Assembly: GCF_014190875.1 (NCBI RefSeq)
Contig: NZ_JACHVS010000001.1
Coordinates: 1,798,001 to 1,862,000 of the forward strand
Length of the DNA: 64,000 bases
From: Paeniglutamicibacter cryotolerans
GTDB lineage: Bacteria; Actinomycetota; Actinomycetes; Actinomycetales; Micrococcaceae
Reading direction: 5' to 3'
In this document: positions 42,618 to 51,086 of the stretch, one piece after another
Numbering within the stretch: the first letter of the stretch is position 1
How the letters are laid out: every line of letters starts with the position of its first letter
Position numbers and translations under genes: made by a program
The notes under the pieces: model-generated
What the model saw: only the letters and a program-made list of their open reading frames with translations
The model's database searches: none
Told to the model about the DNA's origin: nothing

Positions 42618-44339
42618 ATGGGACTGCTCAGATGGAAGAAGTCCGGCGCCGAGCTGGCAGACTACATCAAGGCGCCACGCACGCTGCACCTGGTGGTCAT
42701 TTCGACGCTGGACAAGCCGGGCGCCATCAACTTCGACGCGGCGGCCATCGCCGCCCAAACCGATGACTGGGCCGATGTCATTACAGTGCCCAACGGCTCC
42801 ACGACGTTCGCCATGGCGGCTGCCTTGCCCCCGGACTGGAACGTCTATGGCACGGCAGCGCGCATCTACCCCATTGGCGCCGGAATGCGCGGGATCCGCC
42901 CTGGCCACTATCTGATGGCCCGGGCCCCGGAACAATTGCACCAGCTCACCGAGGACCTGCTCGATGAGGTGCTTGGCCTGCCCAACCCGGCGCGACTGCG
43001 ACCCGCCACACCGGTCTCCCCGGCCTCCGGATCATCACCGGTCACGGCCGCGCTGCCGATGCTGCGCACCGGGAGGGTCACTGGCTTCCTCGGCGCGGGC
43101 GAACGTGCAGTCGTCGATCTGGAGGACGGAATCCGGGCACTGGTGCGACGCGAAGACCTGGCCGCCGGCACCCGGCTCGACTGGCTGCTGGCCATCGGCG
43201 CGAAGGTCGAGGGCAGCTACGATCCGGCCACGCACGTGCTCGACGTCTCTGCATCGGCCGCCGTTCCGCGGCTGCTGCAGGCATACTCGTTCGGGCAGGT
43301 GATCCTGGCCCTGGTGGTGGAGGCATCGGCGCAATCGGCTGTGCTCTCTCCGCTGCCCGGGGAGCTGATCACCGTGACCCGGCCCGAGGTCTCCTCGAAT
43401 GAGCTCGATGACATCGACTCGCTGCTGGCACCTGGCCAGGTCGTTGCCGCACGGCTCACGCAGCTGGCGGGCATCAGGCACCTGGTGCTGGTCGATGTCG
43501 ACGATGCTGAGGCGATAGCCCCCGCCCCGCCGCTGCTCACCGGCCAGCTGCCCTGGCTCCAGGAGGGGCGGGACCTGCTCCCGCCCTCGATGGACGAAGC
43601 CGATGAGCTGCCCACCACACCACCGGCGCCGGCGACGCCCATGGCCCAGCATGCTCCGGCCCCGCCGGTGCGCCACGGTTCGGCACTGCACGACGCGCTG
43701 CTGAGCATCGAACGGCTCAAGGCGGAGAACCGGGCATTGCGTGCCGAGGATGCTGAGGGGCTGGCGCGTCTGAACGCGGCGGCCGTCGAGGAACTCGCCC
43801 ACGCCCGTGCGGATCTGGGCAAGGCCAGGGATGCCAACCGACGGCAAGCCGAGCTGCTGAACAAGGCGCAGGAGAAGGCCCGTAAGGCGGCGCGTTCCAC
43901 GGCCCTGGCCCCGGCCGATGCCAGGGCGCATTTCGAGGATCCCGACGACGCATTGCGCCACGAGATCTACCTGGCCTGGGTGTCAAGGGTCCCAGCCGCC
44001 GAGAAACCAACCTACCCATGGGATCCCGGATTCCTGATCGGTCCGCGTTTCACCGCCTCCTATTTCGGACATGAACCGGCGCTGCGGGCCAAGACGGCCA
44101 AGGCGCTGGTTGACCTGGTGACCCACCGTGCCGAGCGGATGCCCGCCCGCGAAGTCCACCCCAAGCGCACCGGCCCCGGCGGGGACGACCCGCAGCAGGT
44201 GCGGGCCGATGGTGCAGCGTGCTGGCGCATGAGCGTCGAGGTCAACGTGGCGGCCGCGCGCCGGGTGCATTACTGGAAGCTGCCCGACGGGCGCATCGAG
44301 CTGCATGAGCTGGTCGCCCACGACGTATTCGGGGTGTAG
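42618..44339 (+). CDS. unrecognised 573-residue multidomain protein (two OB/S1-like segments, coiled coil, RelE-like C-terminus)
   Basis: I do not recognise a named family. From ATG 42618 (GGTGG upstream) four parts can be seen. Residues 1 to about 110 form a compact alpha/beta domain (LHLVVISTLDKPGAINFDAA, then DVITVPNGSTTFAM and NVYGTAARIYPIG). About 140-215 and 225-300 are two segments with an OB/S1-like rhythm (GRVTGFLGAGERAVVDLEDG; PGQVVAARLTQLAGIRHLVL). About 345-430 is a Pro-rich linker and an Ala/Glu/Arg coiled coil. From about 440 to the end is a conserved-looking domain ending ARRVHYWKLPDGRIELHELV, reminiscent of RelE-type proteins. RNA binding or an RNA/ribosome-directed role is inference only. 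Neighbours give no clue: YihY divergent, IS nest downstream. Confidence 0.75.
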   Translation: MGLLRWKKSGAELADYIKAPRTLHLVVISTLDKPGAINFDAAAIAAQTDDWADVITVPNGSTTFAMAAALPPDWNVYGTAARIYPIGAGMRGIRPGHYLMARAPEQLHQLTEDLLDEVLGLPNPARLRPATPVSPASGSSPVTAALPMLRTGRVTGFLGAGERAVVDLEDGIRALVRREDLAAGTRLDWLLAIGAKVEGSYDPATHVLDVSASAAVPRLLQAYSFGQVILALVVEASAQSAVLSPLPGELITVTRPEVSSNELDDIDSLLAPGQVVAARLTQLAGIRHLVLVDVDDAEAIAPAPPLLTGQLPWLQEGRDLLPPSMDEADELPTTPPAPATPMAQHAPAPPVRHGSALHDALLSIERLKAENRALRAEDAEGLARLNAAAVEELAHARADLGKARDANRRQAELLNKAQEKARKAARSTALAPADARAHFEDPDDALRHEIYLAWVSRVPAAEKPTYPWDPGFLIGPRFTASYFGHEPALRAKTAKALVDLVTHRAERMPAREVHPKRTGPGGDDPQQVRADGAACWRMSVEVNVAAARRVHYWKLPDGRIELHELVAHDVFGV

Positions 44340-44405
44340 TGGCAGAAGGGCAGCCCATGGACCATGACTCACGTCATGGTTTAAATTGTTGGACATCCAG
44401 TGCCG

Positions 44406-44429
44406 ACGCCGGGTATCCAGGCGTTTTTT
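44406..44429 (+). terminator. weak terminator after the 573-residue protein gene
   Basis: ACGCC (44406-44410) pairs with GGCGT (44420-44424), followed by a six-T run at 44424-44429. Confidence 0.45.
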
Positions 44430-44440
44430 GTCCTTAAGCT

Positions 44441-44472
44441 TTAGAAATTGCGCCAATTGGCGCAATTTCTAA
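44441..44472. repeat. 32-bp perfect palindrome made of two IS-end-like halves
   Basis: TTAGAAATTGCGCCAATTGG begins the palindrome at 44441, which is symmetric about 44456/44457. Each half matches about 17 of 20 bases of the terminal repeat of the IS5-family element only 38 bp away (TAAGAAAATGCGCCAATAGG). It looks like two ends of a related element joined with nothing between them. Confidence 0.85.
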
Positions 44473-44509
44473 GCCGGATAGGCGGCCGAGGTGGGGCAAA
44501 GCGCCCGGG

Positions 44510-45522
44510 CTAAGAAAATGCGCCAATAGGCGTGCCCCACAACCCCGCCAAAACGCACGCCAGCGTCATTAAGCTGCCAACCGACGTCATTAAGAAGCAA
44601 GGCAGGCACGACTCCTGTTAAAACTGTTTTCGACCAAGAAAACGTTTAACCAGGAGAATCGTGCCTGCCCTTCCATCATTCCTCATCGAACCCCTCTGGA
44701 CCCAATTCCAGGCCCTGATCCCACCCGTTGAAGACCACCACCCCCTGGGCTGCCACCGCCCCCGCATCCCGGACAGGCTCGTCTTCGACAAGCTCATCCA
44801 GGTCCTCGTCCTCGGGGCCTCCTACGAGAAAATCTCCGACACCACCTGCTCCGCCACCACCATCCGACGACGCCGCGACGAATGGATCCACGCCGGGATC
44901 TTTGAACACCTCGAACAAATCGCCCTGGAATCCTACGACCGGATCGTGGGCATCGACTTCGAAGACCTCGCCGTGGACGGGTGCATCGTCAAGGCCCCCT
45001 GCGGCGGCGAAGCCGCCGGCCGATCCCCGGTAGACCGCGGCAAACAAGGAACCAAACGCTCCCTCCTGGTCGATGGCAAAGGCATCCCGCTGGGCACCGT
45101 GGTGGCACCGGCGAACCGGCACGACTCCCCGCTACTACGCCCCACCCTGGAACGGCTCTCCCGCTTCGGATTCCACCTGCCACCAAAGATCACCGTGCAC
45201 CTGGATGCCGGCTACGACTCGACCACGACCCGGGACCTGCTCGAGGAACTCGGCTGCGCGGGTGAGGTCGCCACCCAGGGCATCCCCTCACCGATCCAGG
45301 TTGGTAAGCGGTGGGTGGTGGAACGCACCAACTCCTGGCACAACCGCGGATTCAGCAAACTGGCGATCTGCACCGAACGGCGCACCACCGTCATCAACGC
45401 GTTCATCGCTTTGGCGAACAGTGTCATCGTGATCCGCCGACTCATCCGCGAAGCCTGGCTGACCCACCGCTGGGATGCCCGGCTCCTCCGCCGCCCCTGA
45501 GCCTATTGGCGCATTTTCTTAG
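44510..45522 (+). mobile_element. complete IS5-family insertion sequence
   Basis: 1013 bp with perfect 21-bp terminal inverted repeats (44510-44530 beginning CTAAGAAAATGCGCCAATAG; 45502-45522). It carries one transposase gene. No clear target duplication is visible, because the right edge abuts a second element at 45522. Confidence 0.93.
44661..45500 (+). CDS. IS5-family transposase
   Basis: An intact 279-residue DDE transposase. The start is GTG 44661, eight bases after AGGAG. The catalytic triad can be placed at D106 (LAVDGCIV), D182 (HLDAGYDS) and E221 (VVERTNSW). The N-terminal DUF4096-like DNA-binding part is present (FQALIPPV, RRRRDEW). A second copy lies at the left edge of the window. 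Confidence 0.95.
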   Translation: MPALPSFLIEPLWTQFQALIPPVEDHHPLGCHRPRIPDRLVFDKLIQVLVLGASYEKISDTTCSATTIRRRRDEWIHAGIFEHLEQIALESYDRIVGIDFEDLAVDGCIVKAPCGGEAAGRSPVDRGKQGTKRSLLVDGKGIPLGTVVAPANRHDSPLLRPTLERLSRFGFHLPPKITVHLDAGYDSTTTRDLLEELGCAGEVATQGIPSPIQVGKRWVVERTNSWHNRGFSKLAICTERRTTVINAFIALANSVIVIRRLIREAWLTHRWDARLLRRP

Positions 45523-47092
45523 CTTGGCATTTAACCTTTGTAGTGGGCCAGCCCGACGGGCTGGGTCACGGGTTTGACCCGATTCACGCCGCCTCGGGGA
45601 CGTCCCGGACCGGCCGTGGAAGCTATCGGCGGGTTCGCCGGGTGGACCGTGTTCTGGCAGGCACGCCGATAGGTCGCCCGGACTCTTCCCGGGGTCACCT
45701 TGGACTCTGGAATGGGCTGTTGCCACGGCAAGCGGCACTCAATGGCCATTGGCCGCACCAGCCGCAGCGAGGTGTGCGCCGCGATCACGATCCAGGTCCA
45801 GCGGTCTGCCGCATTCGGTTCCCGCAGGTGGGGCCGGGCCCAGCCCAGGTTCTGTTTCAGGAAGCGGAACGTGTGCTCGATATCGAAGCGACGCAGGTAC
45901 ATGGACCACCAGTGATCCACCTCCCGGACATCGCCGGGGACGGGTTTGGACGCCCACAGCCACATCGGCTTTGGTGGCTGCCCACCGGGCAGGTGTTCGA
46001 CGTTCAGTCCGATCACCGTGCCTTCGATGAGGGGTGGGGAACCGTGGGAATCCTTGCACCCAGCCCTGGTGTCGATTTTTTGGTGCATCCGCTCGAACGC
46101 GACCGTGCTCACGGCTCCGTACCGCTCCAGTTCCTGGACCGAACGGTGCACAGGGTCCGGGTGTGTGGCCGGATCGCGCAGAGCCAGCTTGGCTCCGTGG
46201 CGCGGCGGCCGGCCCTTGGTCGGTCCGCGGCGTGCCCCGGCCGGGGCGTAGAACACCCGTATCCGAGCGCAACCGGGCCACCAGCACCACCGGCAGGTCT
46301 TGGAGCAGCCAAGCCAGACGGGTCACGTCGTAGCCGGCATCCATGACCACCAAGACCTCGGGATCTGTGCTCTGTTGCTGCCCGGTGGCGCTCAACCGGT
46401 CAACGACGCTCCGGAGCTGATCTGCGGTGATCGCGGTCGCGTCATCGGCCGGGCGCAGCCGCACCACGTCCAGTAGCGCGGTCCAGGAGGTGGCTCCGGA
46501 TTCCAGTGCGGCCACGAAGGAATAAGGCCACCCCGGAACCATTTGCGCTTGCCCGTTGCGGGCGTAGGTGTGGCAGAACGCGCGCCCGGGGCTGCAGGCG
46601 GCGTCCGGTCTCAGCCAGTTCGACACGTCCACCGCCAGCACGATTCCTTCCCGGCCATCGGGGCCCGGGATCTTGGGCACGGGCAGCGCCCCGATGAGGG
46701 TTTTCAGTGCCGCGTGGTTGATGTTCCCGGAGTTCACCGCGTCATACAGGGCGCCGTAGCCGCGGTGGTGCTCGGGTTCCAGGGACAGGTGGGCCAGGTC
46801 GGTGACTTTCCCCTGGGTACACAGCAATGCATCGGTGAGTTCGAAGAGCGCATCGGCCCTACGGGTGAGGCAGTGGTAGTAGCTTGGCCGGAACGCATCG
46901 AATTGCTGCTCGGGGCAGGAGGCTTGCGATTCACCGGAACATTCATGCATACTCATCGCCACGGCCCTCGGTCCTTTTGCTGTCTTGTTGGTACCAAACA
47001 GCATGAGAAACGAGGGCCGCTTATCGTGTCATGACACGTCGATTGAGGCGCGGAAAGTCAACAGACTTTCCGCCAGAGGTTAAATAGCAAGC
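45522..47092 (-). mobile_element. insertion sequence with frameshifted transposase, abutting the IS5-family element
   Basis: Imperfect ends GCTTGGCATTTAACCTTTG (from 45522) and, reversed from 47092, GCTTGCTATTTAACCTCTG match at 16 of 19 bases. TA flanks both sides (45520-45521 and 47093-47094), a possible 2-bp duplication. Length is 1571 bp. The left end shares its first base with the last base of the IS5-family element. Confidence 0.65.
45531..47004 (-). pseudogene. transposase (NF041680-like), split by a +1 frameshift
   Basis: The N-terminal part starts ATG 47004 and shows FRPSYYHCLTRRADALFELT, LAVDVSNWLRPDA, GWPYSFVAALESGATSWTAL and VVMDAGYDVTRLAWLL. It goes out of frame after VARLRSD at about 46260, where one extra base turns DRVFYAPAGA into DTGVLRPG. 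The other frame supplies FYAPAGARRGPTKGRPPRHG and runs on through DIEHTFRFLKQNLGWARPHL and IVIAAHTSLRLVRPMA to 45531. All DDE-type motifs remain across both parts, so the break is recent. Alternatives are programmed frameshifting or a sequencing error. Confidence 0.8.
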
Positions 47093-47141
47093 TAAGCAGT
47101 TTTGCCTCGCACGGGCGCTTTGTCGCGCCGGGGCCGGAGCC

Positions 47142-47960
47142 TCAGACGGCCAGCTTCCGGCGCAGGAACGCGGAGGCCTGGTCGACCACGATGACCAGCA
47201 CCAGCACCACCAGGATCTGGGTGAGCATCGCGTCGAACTGGAAGGACTTGATCGACTGGTTGATCAGCAGGCCGATGCCGCCGGCCCCGACCAGGCCGAG
47301 CACCAGAGAGGAGCGTACGTTCACGTCGAAGCGGTAGAGCAGCAGCCCGACGAACTGCGGGATGACCATCGGCAGCGAGGCATGGGTGACCTGCTGCAGG
47401 CGTGAGGCCCCTGCGGTGGACAGGGCCTGCTGCGGCCCATTGTCGGTCTCTTCCATCGACTCGGCCCAGAGCTTGCCCATCACCCCGGTGTTGTGGCAGA
47501 TCAGCGCAAGTACGCCGGCGAACGGGCCCAAGCCCACAGCCGTAACGAAGATCAGCGCGAAGACGATGTCCGGCACCGCACGGAAGAAGGACAGGATGGC
47601 CCGGGAGGCCTGGTAAATGACCGGGTGCGGGGAGGTGCCTCGGGCGGCGAGCACTGCCAGCAGCAGTGCGGTGGGCACCGAGAGCGTGGTGCCCAGCAAC
47701 CCGATCCACAGCGTGACCAGGGTGGCCTCGAGCGCGGGTGCCAGCACTCCGGACCAGCTCAGGTCCGGTGGGAAGGCGTCGGCCAGGAACGATCCCATGC
47801 CCTTGGCCCCGGTGATCAGCAGCGAGGGATCGAACTCGGTTCCGCGCAGGGCCAGCACGTGCAGGGCGATGAAGACGGCCAGCCCGGTGGCGATCCAACC
47901 GGCGCGCCTGCCTTGCCGCGGGACCGGGGGAACGCGCAGGGTGAGGACCGGGGCGCTCAT
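47142..47960 (-). CDS. phnE: phosphonate ABC transporter permease
   Basis: A 272-residue permease of the PhnE type, with about six TM helices and the cytoplasmic EAA-like loop AESMEETDNGPQQALSTAGA, followed by RSSLVLGLVGAGGIGLLINQ, the PhnE hallmark. ATG 47960 overlaps the ATPase stop by four bases. It works with the ATPase and binding protein just upstream to import phosphonates. It ends 50 bp from the end of the neighbouring IS. Confidence 0.92.
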   Translation of the reverse strand: MSAPVLTLRVPPVPRQGRRAGWIATGLAVFIALHVLALRGTEFDPSLLITGAKGMGSFLADAFPPDLSWSGVLAPALEATLVTLWIGLLGTTLSVPTALLLAVLAARGTSPHPVIYQASRAILSFFRAVPDIVFALIFVTAVGLGPFAGVLALICHNTGVMGKLWAESMEETDNGPQQALSTAGASRLQQVTHASLPMVIPQFVGLLLYRFDVNVRSSLVLGLVGAGGIGLLINQSIKSFQFDAMLTQILVVLVLVIVVDQASAFLRRKLAV

Positions 47961-48778
47961 GCTGCTGCCCGATCCGGGGAGTAGAGCTCGTTCTGCACGG
48001 CATGGGTCATGGTGGCGATCTCCCCGTCGAAGACGATGCGCCCACGCAGCAGCCCGATGGCCCGGTCCGCATGGCGCAGTGCCAAGTCCGGCTGGTGCAG
48101 CACTGCTGCGACGGCGAGGTTCTCGGTGTGTGCCAGTTCGGCCAGCAGCGCCATGACCTGTTCGGCCGCATGCGGGTCCAGCGCCGAGACCGGCTCGTCG
48201 GCCAGGAGCACCGAGGCCCGCTGGCACAGGGCCCGGGCCACCGCCACGCGCTGCTGCTGCCCGCCGGAGAGCCGGCCGGCACGTTCGTGCGCCCGGTCCG
48301 CCAACCCGACGCGATCCAGCGCAGCCATTGCCTCCTCCTTCAGCGACTGCGGGAAGAACAAGGGGGAGAGGGAGCCCGCGCCGTTCAGCCGCGAGAGCCC
48401 GCCGGCGCAGACGTTTTCCAGCGCCGTGCGGCGCGGCACCAGATGGATCTTCTGGAACACCATGGCCGCCTTCGACCGCGCTGCCACCAGCGCCTGACCG
48501 CCCAGCGTGGACAGGTCGGTGCCGAGCAGGTTGATGCTCCCTGCCTCCGGGGTGCTCAGCCCCATGACGCATTTGAGCGTGGTGGACTTGCCCGAGCCGT
48601 TGGCTCCGAGGAAGGCCACCAGCTCGCCCCGGGCCAGGCTGAAGCCGACCCCGTCCAGCACGGTTCGCCCGGAGTAGGATTTGCTCAGTCCGGAGACGGT
48701 GAGGGCAGGTGTGCCGGCCACGGGTGCCTCCTGGCTTCTCGGCGCGGTGCGTGTACTGGGCAGCTGGATCAGTGTCAT
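47957..48778 (-). CDS. phnC: phosphonate ABC transporter ATP-binding protein
   Basis: A 273-residue ABC ATPase with Walker A GANGSGKSTT, signature LSGGQQQRVAVARAL, Walker B VLLADEP and the switch histidine in AVLHQPDLAL. The start is ATG 48778, just 6 bp after the binding-protein stop. The order phnD-phnC-phnE is classic for phosphonate import. A helical insert with DGAGSLSPLFFPQ-like sequence, typical of PhnC, is present (SRLNGAGSLSPLFFP). Confidence 0.92.
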   Translation of the reverse strand: MTLIQLPSTRTAPRSQEAPVAGTPALTVSGLSKSYSGRTVLDGVGFSLARGELVAFLGANGSGKSTTLKCVMGLSTPEAGSINLLGTDLSTLGGQALVAARSKAAMVFQKIHLVPRRTALENVCAGGLSRLNGAGSLSPLFFPQSLKEEAMAALDRVGLADRAHERAGRLSGGQQQRVAVARALCQRASVLLADEPVSALDPHAAEQVMALLAELAHTENLAVAAVLHQPDLALRHADRAIGLLRGRIVFDGEIATMTHAVQNELYSPDRAAA

Positions 48779-48783
48779 GGCGT

Positions 48784-49710
48784 TTAGAGGTCCTTCTCGG
48801 TCAGGCCCATGGTGGCGGCCAGGTCGAAGAGCGGGGCGTAGGTTTCCTTGTCGACGGCCAGCAGCTTGCCGGCGGGTGTCACGTCCAGGAATTCGCCGAC
48901 GGCGGCGACGTCGTCGGCAGGGAGGTTCAGCAGCGCCTCCCTGACAGCCGTTTTGAAGGCCGGGTCGGCGTCGGCAGAGACGGTGATCGGGTCGTTCGGG
49001 GTCGGGTCGGAGGCCCAGATCTGGCGGAAGTCCCCGGGTGTGAAGTTGCCAGAGGCAATGGCGCTGGCCTGGGTCTGCGAGTTCAACTGCGCCGCGTCTA
49101 CCGTGCCGTTGACCAGGGCAAGCAGGGCCTCGGGATGCCCTCCGGCGTAGTTCATGTTCAGCGACTTCTCCTGAATGCCTGCCTTCTTCAGTGCGTAGCG
49201 CGGTAGCACGTCCCCGGAGGTCGAACCGACCGATCCCAGGGCCAGGTCCTTGCCGGCCAGGTCGTTGATGTCCTTGATCTCCGAGTCCTTCGGGACCCAG
49301 ATCCCTGCGGTGTAGGTGCTCAGCTTGCCGTCGGCCGTACCGAAGGAGGCCAGGGGTTCGGCGTTTGCCTTTTCCGAGGCGAAGACGAAGCCCATTGGCC
49401 CGAACTGGCCGATGTCCAGGCGGCCGTTGCGCATGGCCAGGACTTCTGCGGAGTAGTCCTCCACGACCTGGACCTGGACCTCGCAGCCGAGCCGCTTTTC
49501 CAGGGCGCCGGCCAGCACCTGGTAGGCCGGTTCCAACTTGGAGGGGTCCTCGAACGGTTCGATGCCCATCTTCAGCGGGCCCTTGGCACAAAATGCCGGG
49601 GTGGATTCGTCGGCCCCCTGGGCGCCCGGGGCACGGGGCGTCGAACAGGCCGCCAGTGACAAGGCGGCGAGAAGGGCGAGGGAGAGCGGGGCGATGCGGG
49701 AAAGCTTCAT
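48784..49710 (-). CDS. phnD: phosphonate ABC transporter substrate-binding lipoprotein
   Basis: A 308-residue lipoprotein (signal with lipobox LAAC) of the PhnD/PtxB type: FEDPSKLEPAYQVLAGALEK, RNGRLDIGQFGPMGFVFASE, then DLALGSVGSTSGDVLPRYAL and NSQTQASAIASG. It captures a phosphonate outside the membrane. It is second in the unit that begins with the FAD-dependent oxidoreductase gene at 50919, 39 bp away. Confidence 0.92.
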   Translation of the reverse strand: MKLSRIAPLSLALLAALSLAACSTPRAPGAQGADESTPAFCAKGPLKMGIEPFEDPSKLEPAYQVLAGALEKRLGCEVQVQVVEDYSAEVLAMRNGRLDIGQFGPMGFVFASEKANAEPLASFGTADGKLSTYTAGIWVPKDSEIKDINDLAGKDLALGSVGSTSGDVLPRYALKKAGIQEKSLNMNYAGGHPEALLALVNGTVDAAQLNSQTQASAIASGNFTPGDFRQIWASDPTPNDPITVSADADPAFKTAVREALLNLPADDVAAVGEFLDVTPAGKLLAVDKETYAPLFDLAATMGLTEKDL

Positions 49711-49749
49711 GGTGGTTCTTCCTTACTGGAAAAGGCGAGTGAGCGTGGG

Positions 49750-50919
49750 TTAGAGCGAGGCGAGGTTTCGTTCGGCCAGGCCGAAGGAGATCGTCATGCC
49801 GATGCCGGCGGTGACGGAGACGGCGGTGATGCCGGGGCCGATGTCCTTGATGAACAGCGGAGCAACCTCGGAGGAGGCGTAGATGCCCTGCCATCGTTCG
49901 GTCAGGTGCAGGTCTCCGGCGCCGAGGACCTCCTGGGCCGCGCGGAGAAGCCTGTTGGTGGTGTCCTCGGCGAGGAAGGGATCGGCCGTTGCGTGGTAAG
50001 CATGCGAATCACCGAGCAGCAGCGTTCCATCGGGGCGCTGGGTGAACATGAGGTTTGCCCCGATCTCCAGCAGCTCCGGTGCCTGCTGGCTGACTTCGTT
50101 GCGCAACGCCTCGGCCGAGGGAACCTCGGTGAAGGCCGCATAGCGCAGCATCGACGTGGCGGTCAGGACGGCCTCGGCGATCCGGGTGCCTGCAGGTGCC
50201 TGTGCCGATGTCATTTGCAGGGTGCAGCGCTTGATCTTGTGCCCGGCGGCGAGTTCCGGGAAAAGGTAGTCGACATCGTGCCCGACGCAGACGAACACCT
50301 GATCGGCTTCCAGCCGCCCGCGGCTGGTGTGGACGGCGGCGGTGCGCCGGGTGCCGGAGCCGAAGCCCAGCGCCGCCGTGTTGAACATGACCCGGCCTCC
50401 GGGGCCGGCGTCGACCCAGGCGGCCAGCGTCCCGACCGTGGTGCGCGGATCCACGCGCAGGTCATCGGCGAGGAAGGCCCCACCGAGGATGCCCGCTGTA
50501 TCCTCGCGGCCGAGGCGGGATCGGACCGACTCGGCATCCAGCAGCGTGATCTGCCCGGGGGGCCGCGCCGCAGCGAATTCGCGCAGTACGGCCAGCTCGG
50601 TGCGGGTGCCGGCAACGACCAGTGCGCCGGACTCGGCGGCCCAGAATCCGGCCCGTCGTGCAAATGCGAGCCAATGCTTGCGGCCGTTCTGGGCCAGTTC
50701 GTACAGCTCGCCCGACTGGGCGGTAATGCAGGCGTGGCCGAAGTTGCGGACCGATGCGCCGACGGCCAGGTGGTCGCGATCGATCACCGTGACTGACAGG
50801 CCCTTGTCCAGGGCGAGGGCGGCGTGGGCCAGGCCGATGATGCCGGCCCCGACGATCAGGACGTCGCTGGTGGCCAGCGGTTCGCCGGTGGCTTCGATTG
50901 TTGTGTTGTTGGTGTTCAC
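49750..50919 (-). CDS. FAD-dependent aminophosphonate oxidoreductase (TIGR03364 type)
   Basis: A 389-residue DAO-fold flavoprotein with DVLIVGAGIIGLAHAALALD at the FAD site and VFVCVGHDVDYLFPEL. The C-terminal GITAVSVTAGIGMTISFGLA is typical of glycine-oxidase relatives. The TIGR03364 group is known to cluster with phosphonate transporters and a phosphonatase-like hydrolase, and relatives oxidise aminoethylphosphonate or its N-methyl form to phosphonoacetaldehyde. Here it is first in an operon with phnDCE and is divergent from a GntR regulator and a TIGR03351-type hydrolase. The context is complete, but those two partners are broken. Confidence 0.88.
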   Translation of the reverse strand: MNTNNTTIEATGEPLATSDVLIVGAGIIGLAHAALALDKGLSVTVIDRDHLAVGASVRNFGHACITAQSGELYELAQNGRKHWLAFARRAGFWAAESGALVVAGTRTELAVLREFAAARPPGQITLLDAESVRSRLGREDTAGILGGAFLADDLRVDPRTTVGTLAAWVDAGPGGRVMFNTAALGFGSGTRRTAAVHTSRGRLEADQVFVCVGHDVDYLFPELAAGHKIKRCTLQMTSAQAPAGTRIAEAVLTATSMLRYAAFTEVPSAEALRNEVSQQAPELLEIGANLMFTQRPDGTLLLGDSHAYHATADPFLAEDTTNRLLRAAQEVLGAGDLHLTERWQGIYASSEVAPLFIKDIGPGITAVSVTAGIGMTISFGLAERNLASL

Positions 50920-50950
50920 GGCTTCTACATTTGCCGGTGGATGGGGCCCA

Positions 50951-50975
50951 GAACAAGTCGAAACGGCACTTGTTC
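50951..50975. promoter_or_regulatory. candidate operator between the phosphonate operon and its regulator
   Basis: GAACAAGT (50951-50958) and ACTTGTTC (50968-50975) are perfect 8-base arms with a 9-base spacer. Further GTTCA repeats follow (50982, 50993, 51023 region). The site is 32 bp upstream of the oxidoreductase start. Confidence 0.6.
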
Positions 50976-51073
50976 AGACATGTTCATTCACGGTTCATTT
51001 TGTCTGTCCGGGGGATGGAAACTGTTCATCGGGCGTTTACCTAACCACCTGAAAAAGCAGGTCATAGAGCTTG

Positions 51074-51086
51074 TATGCTCAAGTCG
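51074..51086 (+). promoter_or_regulatory. -10 element of a probable leaderless transcript
   Basis: TATGCT (51074-51079) lies six bases before the GTG at 51086, with no ribosome binding site between them. This is the arrangement of leaderless mRNAs, which are common in actinobacteria. Confidence 0.45.
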
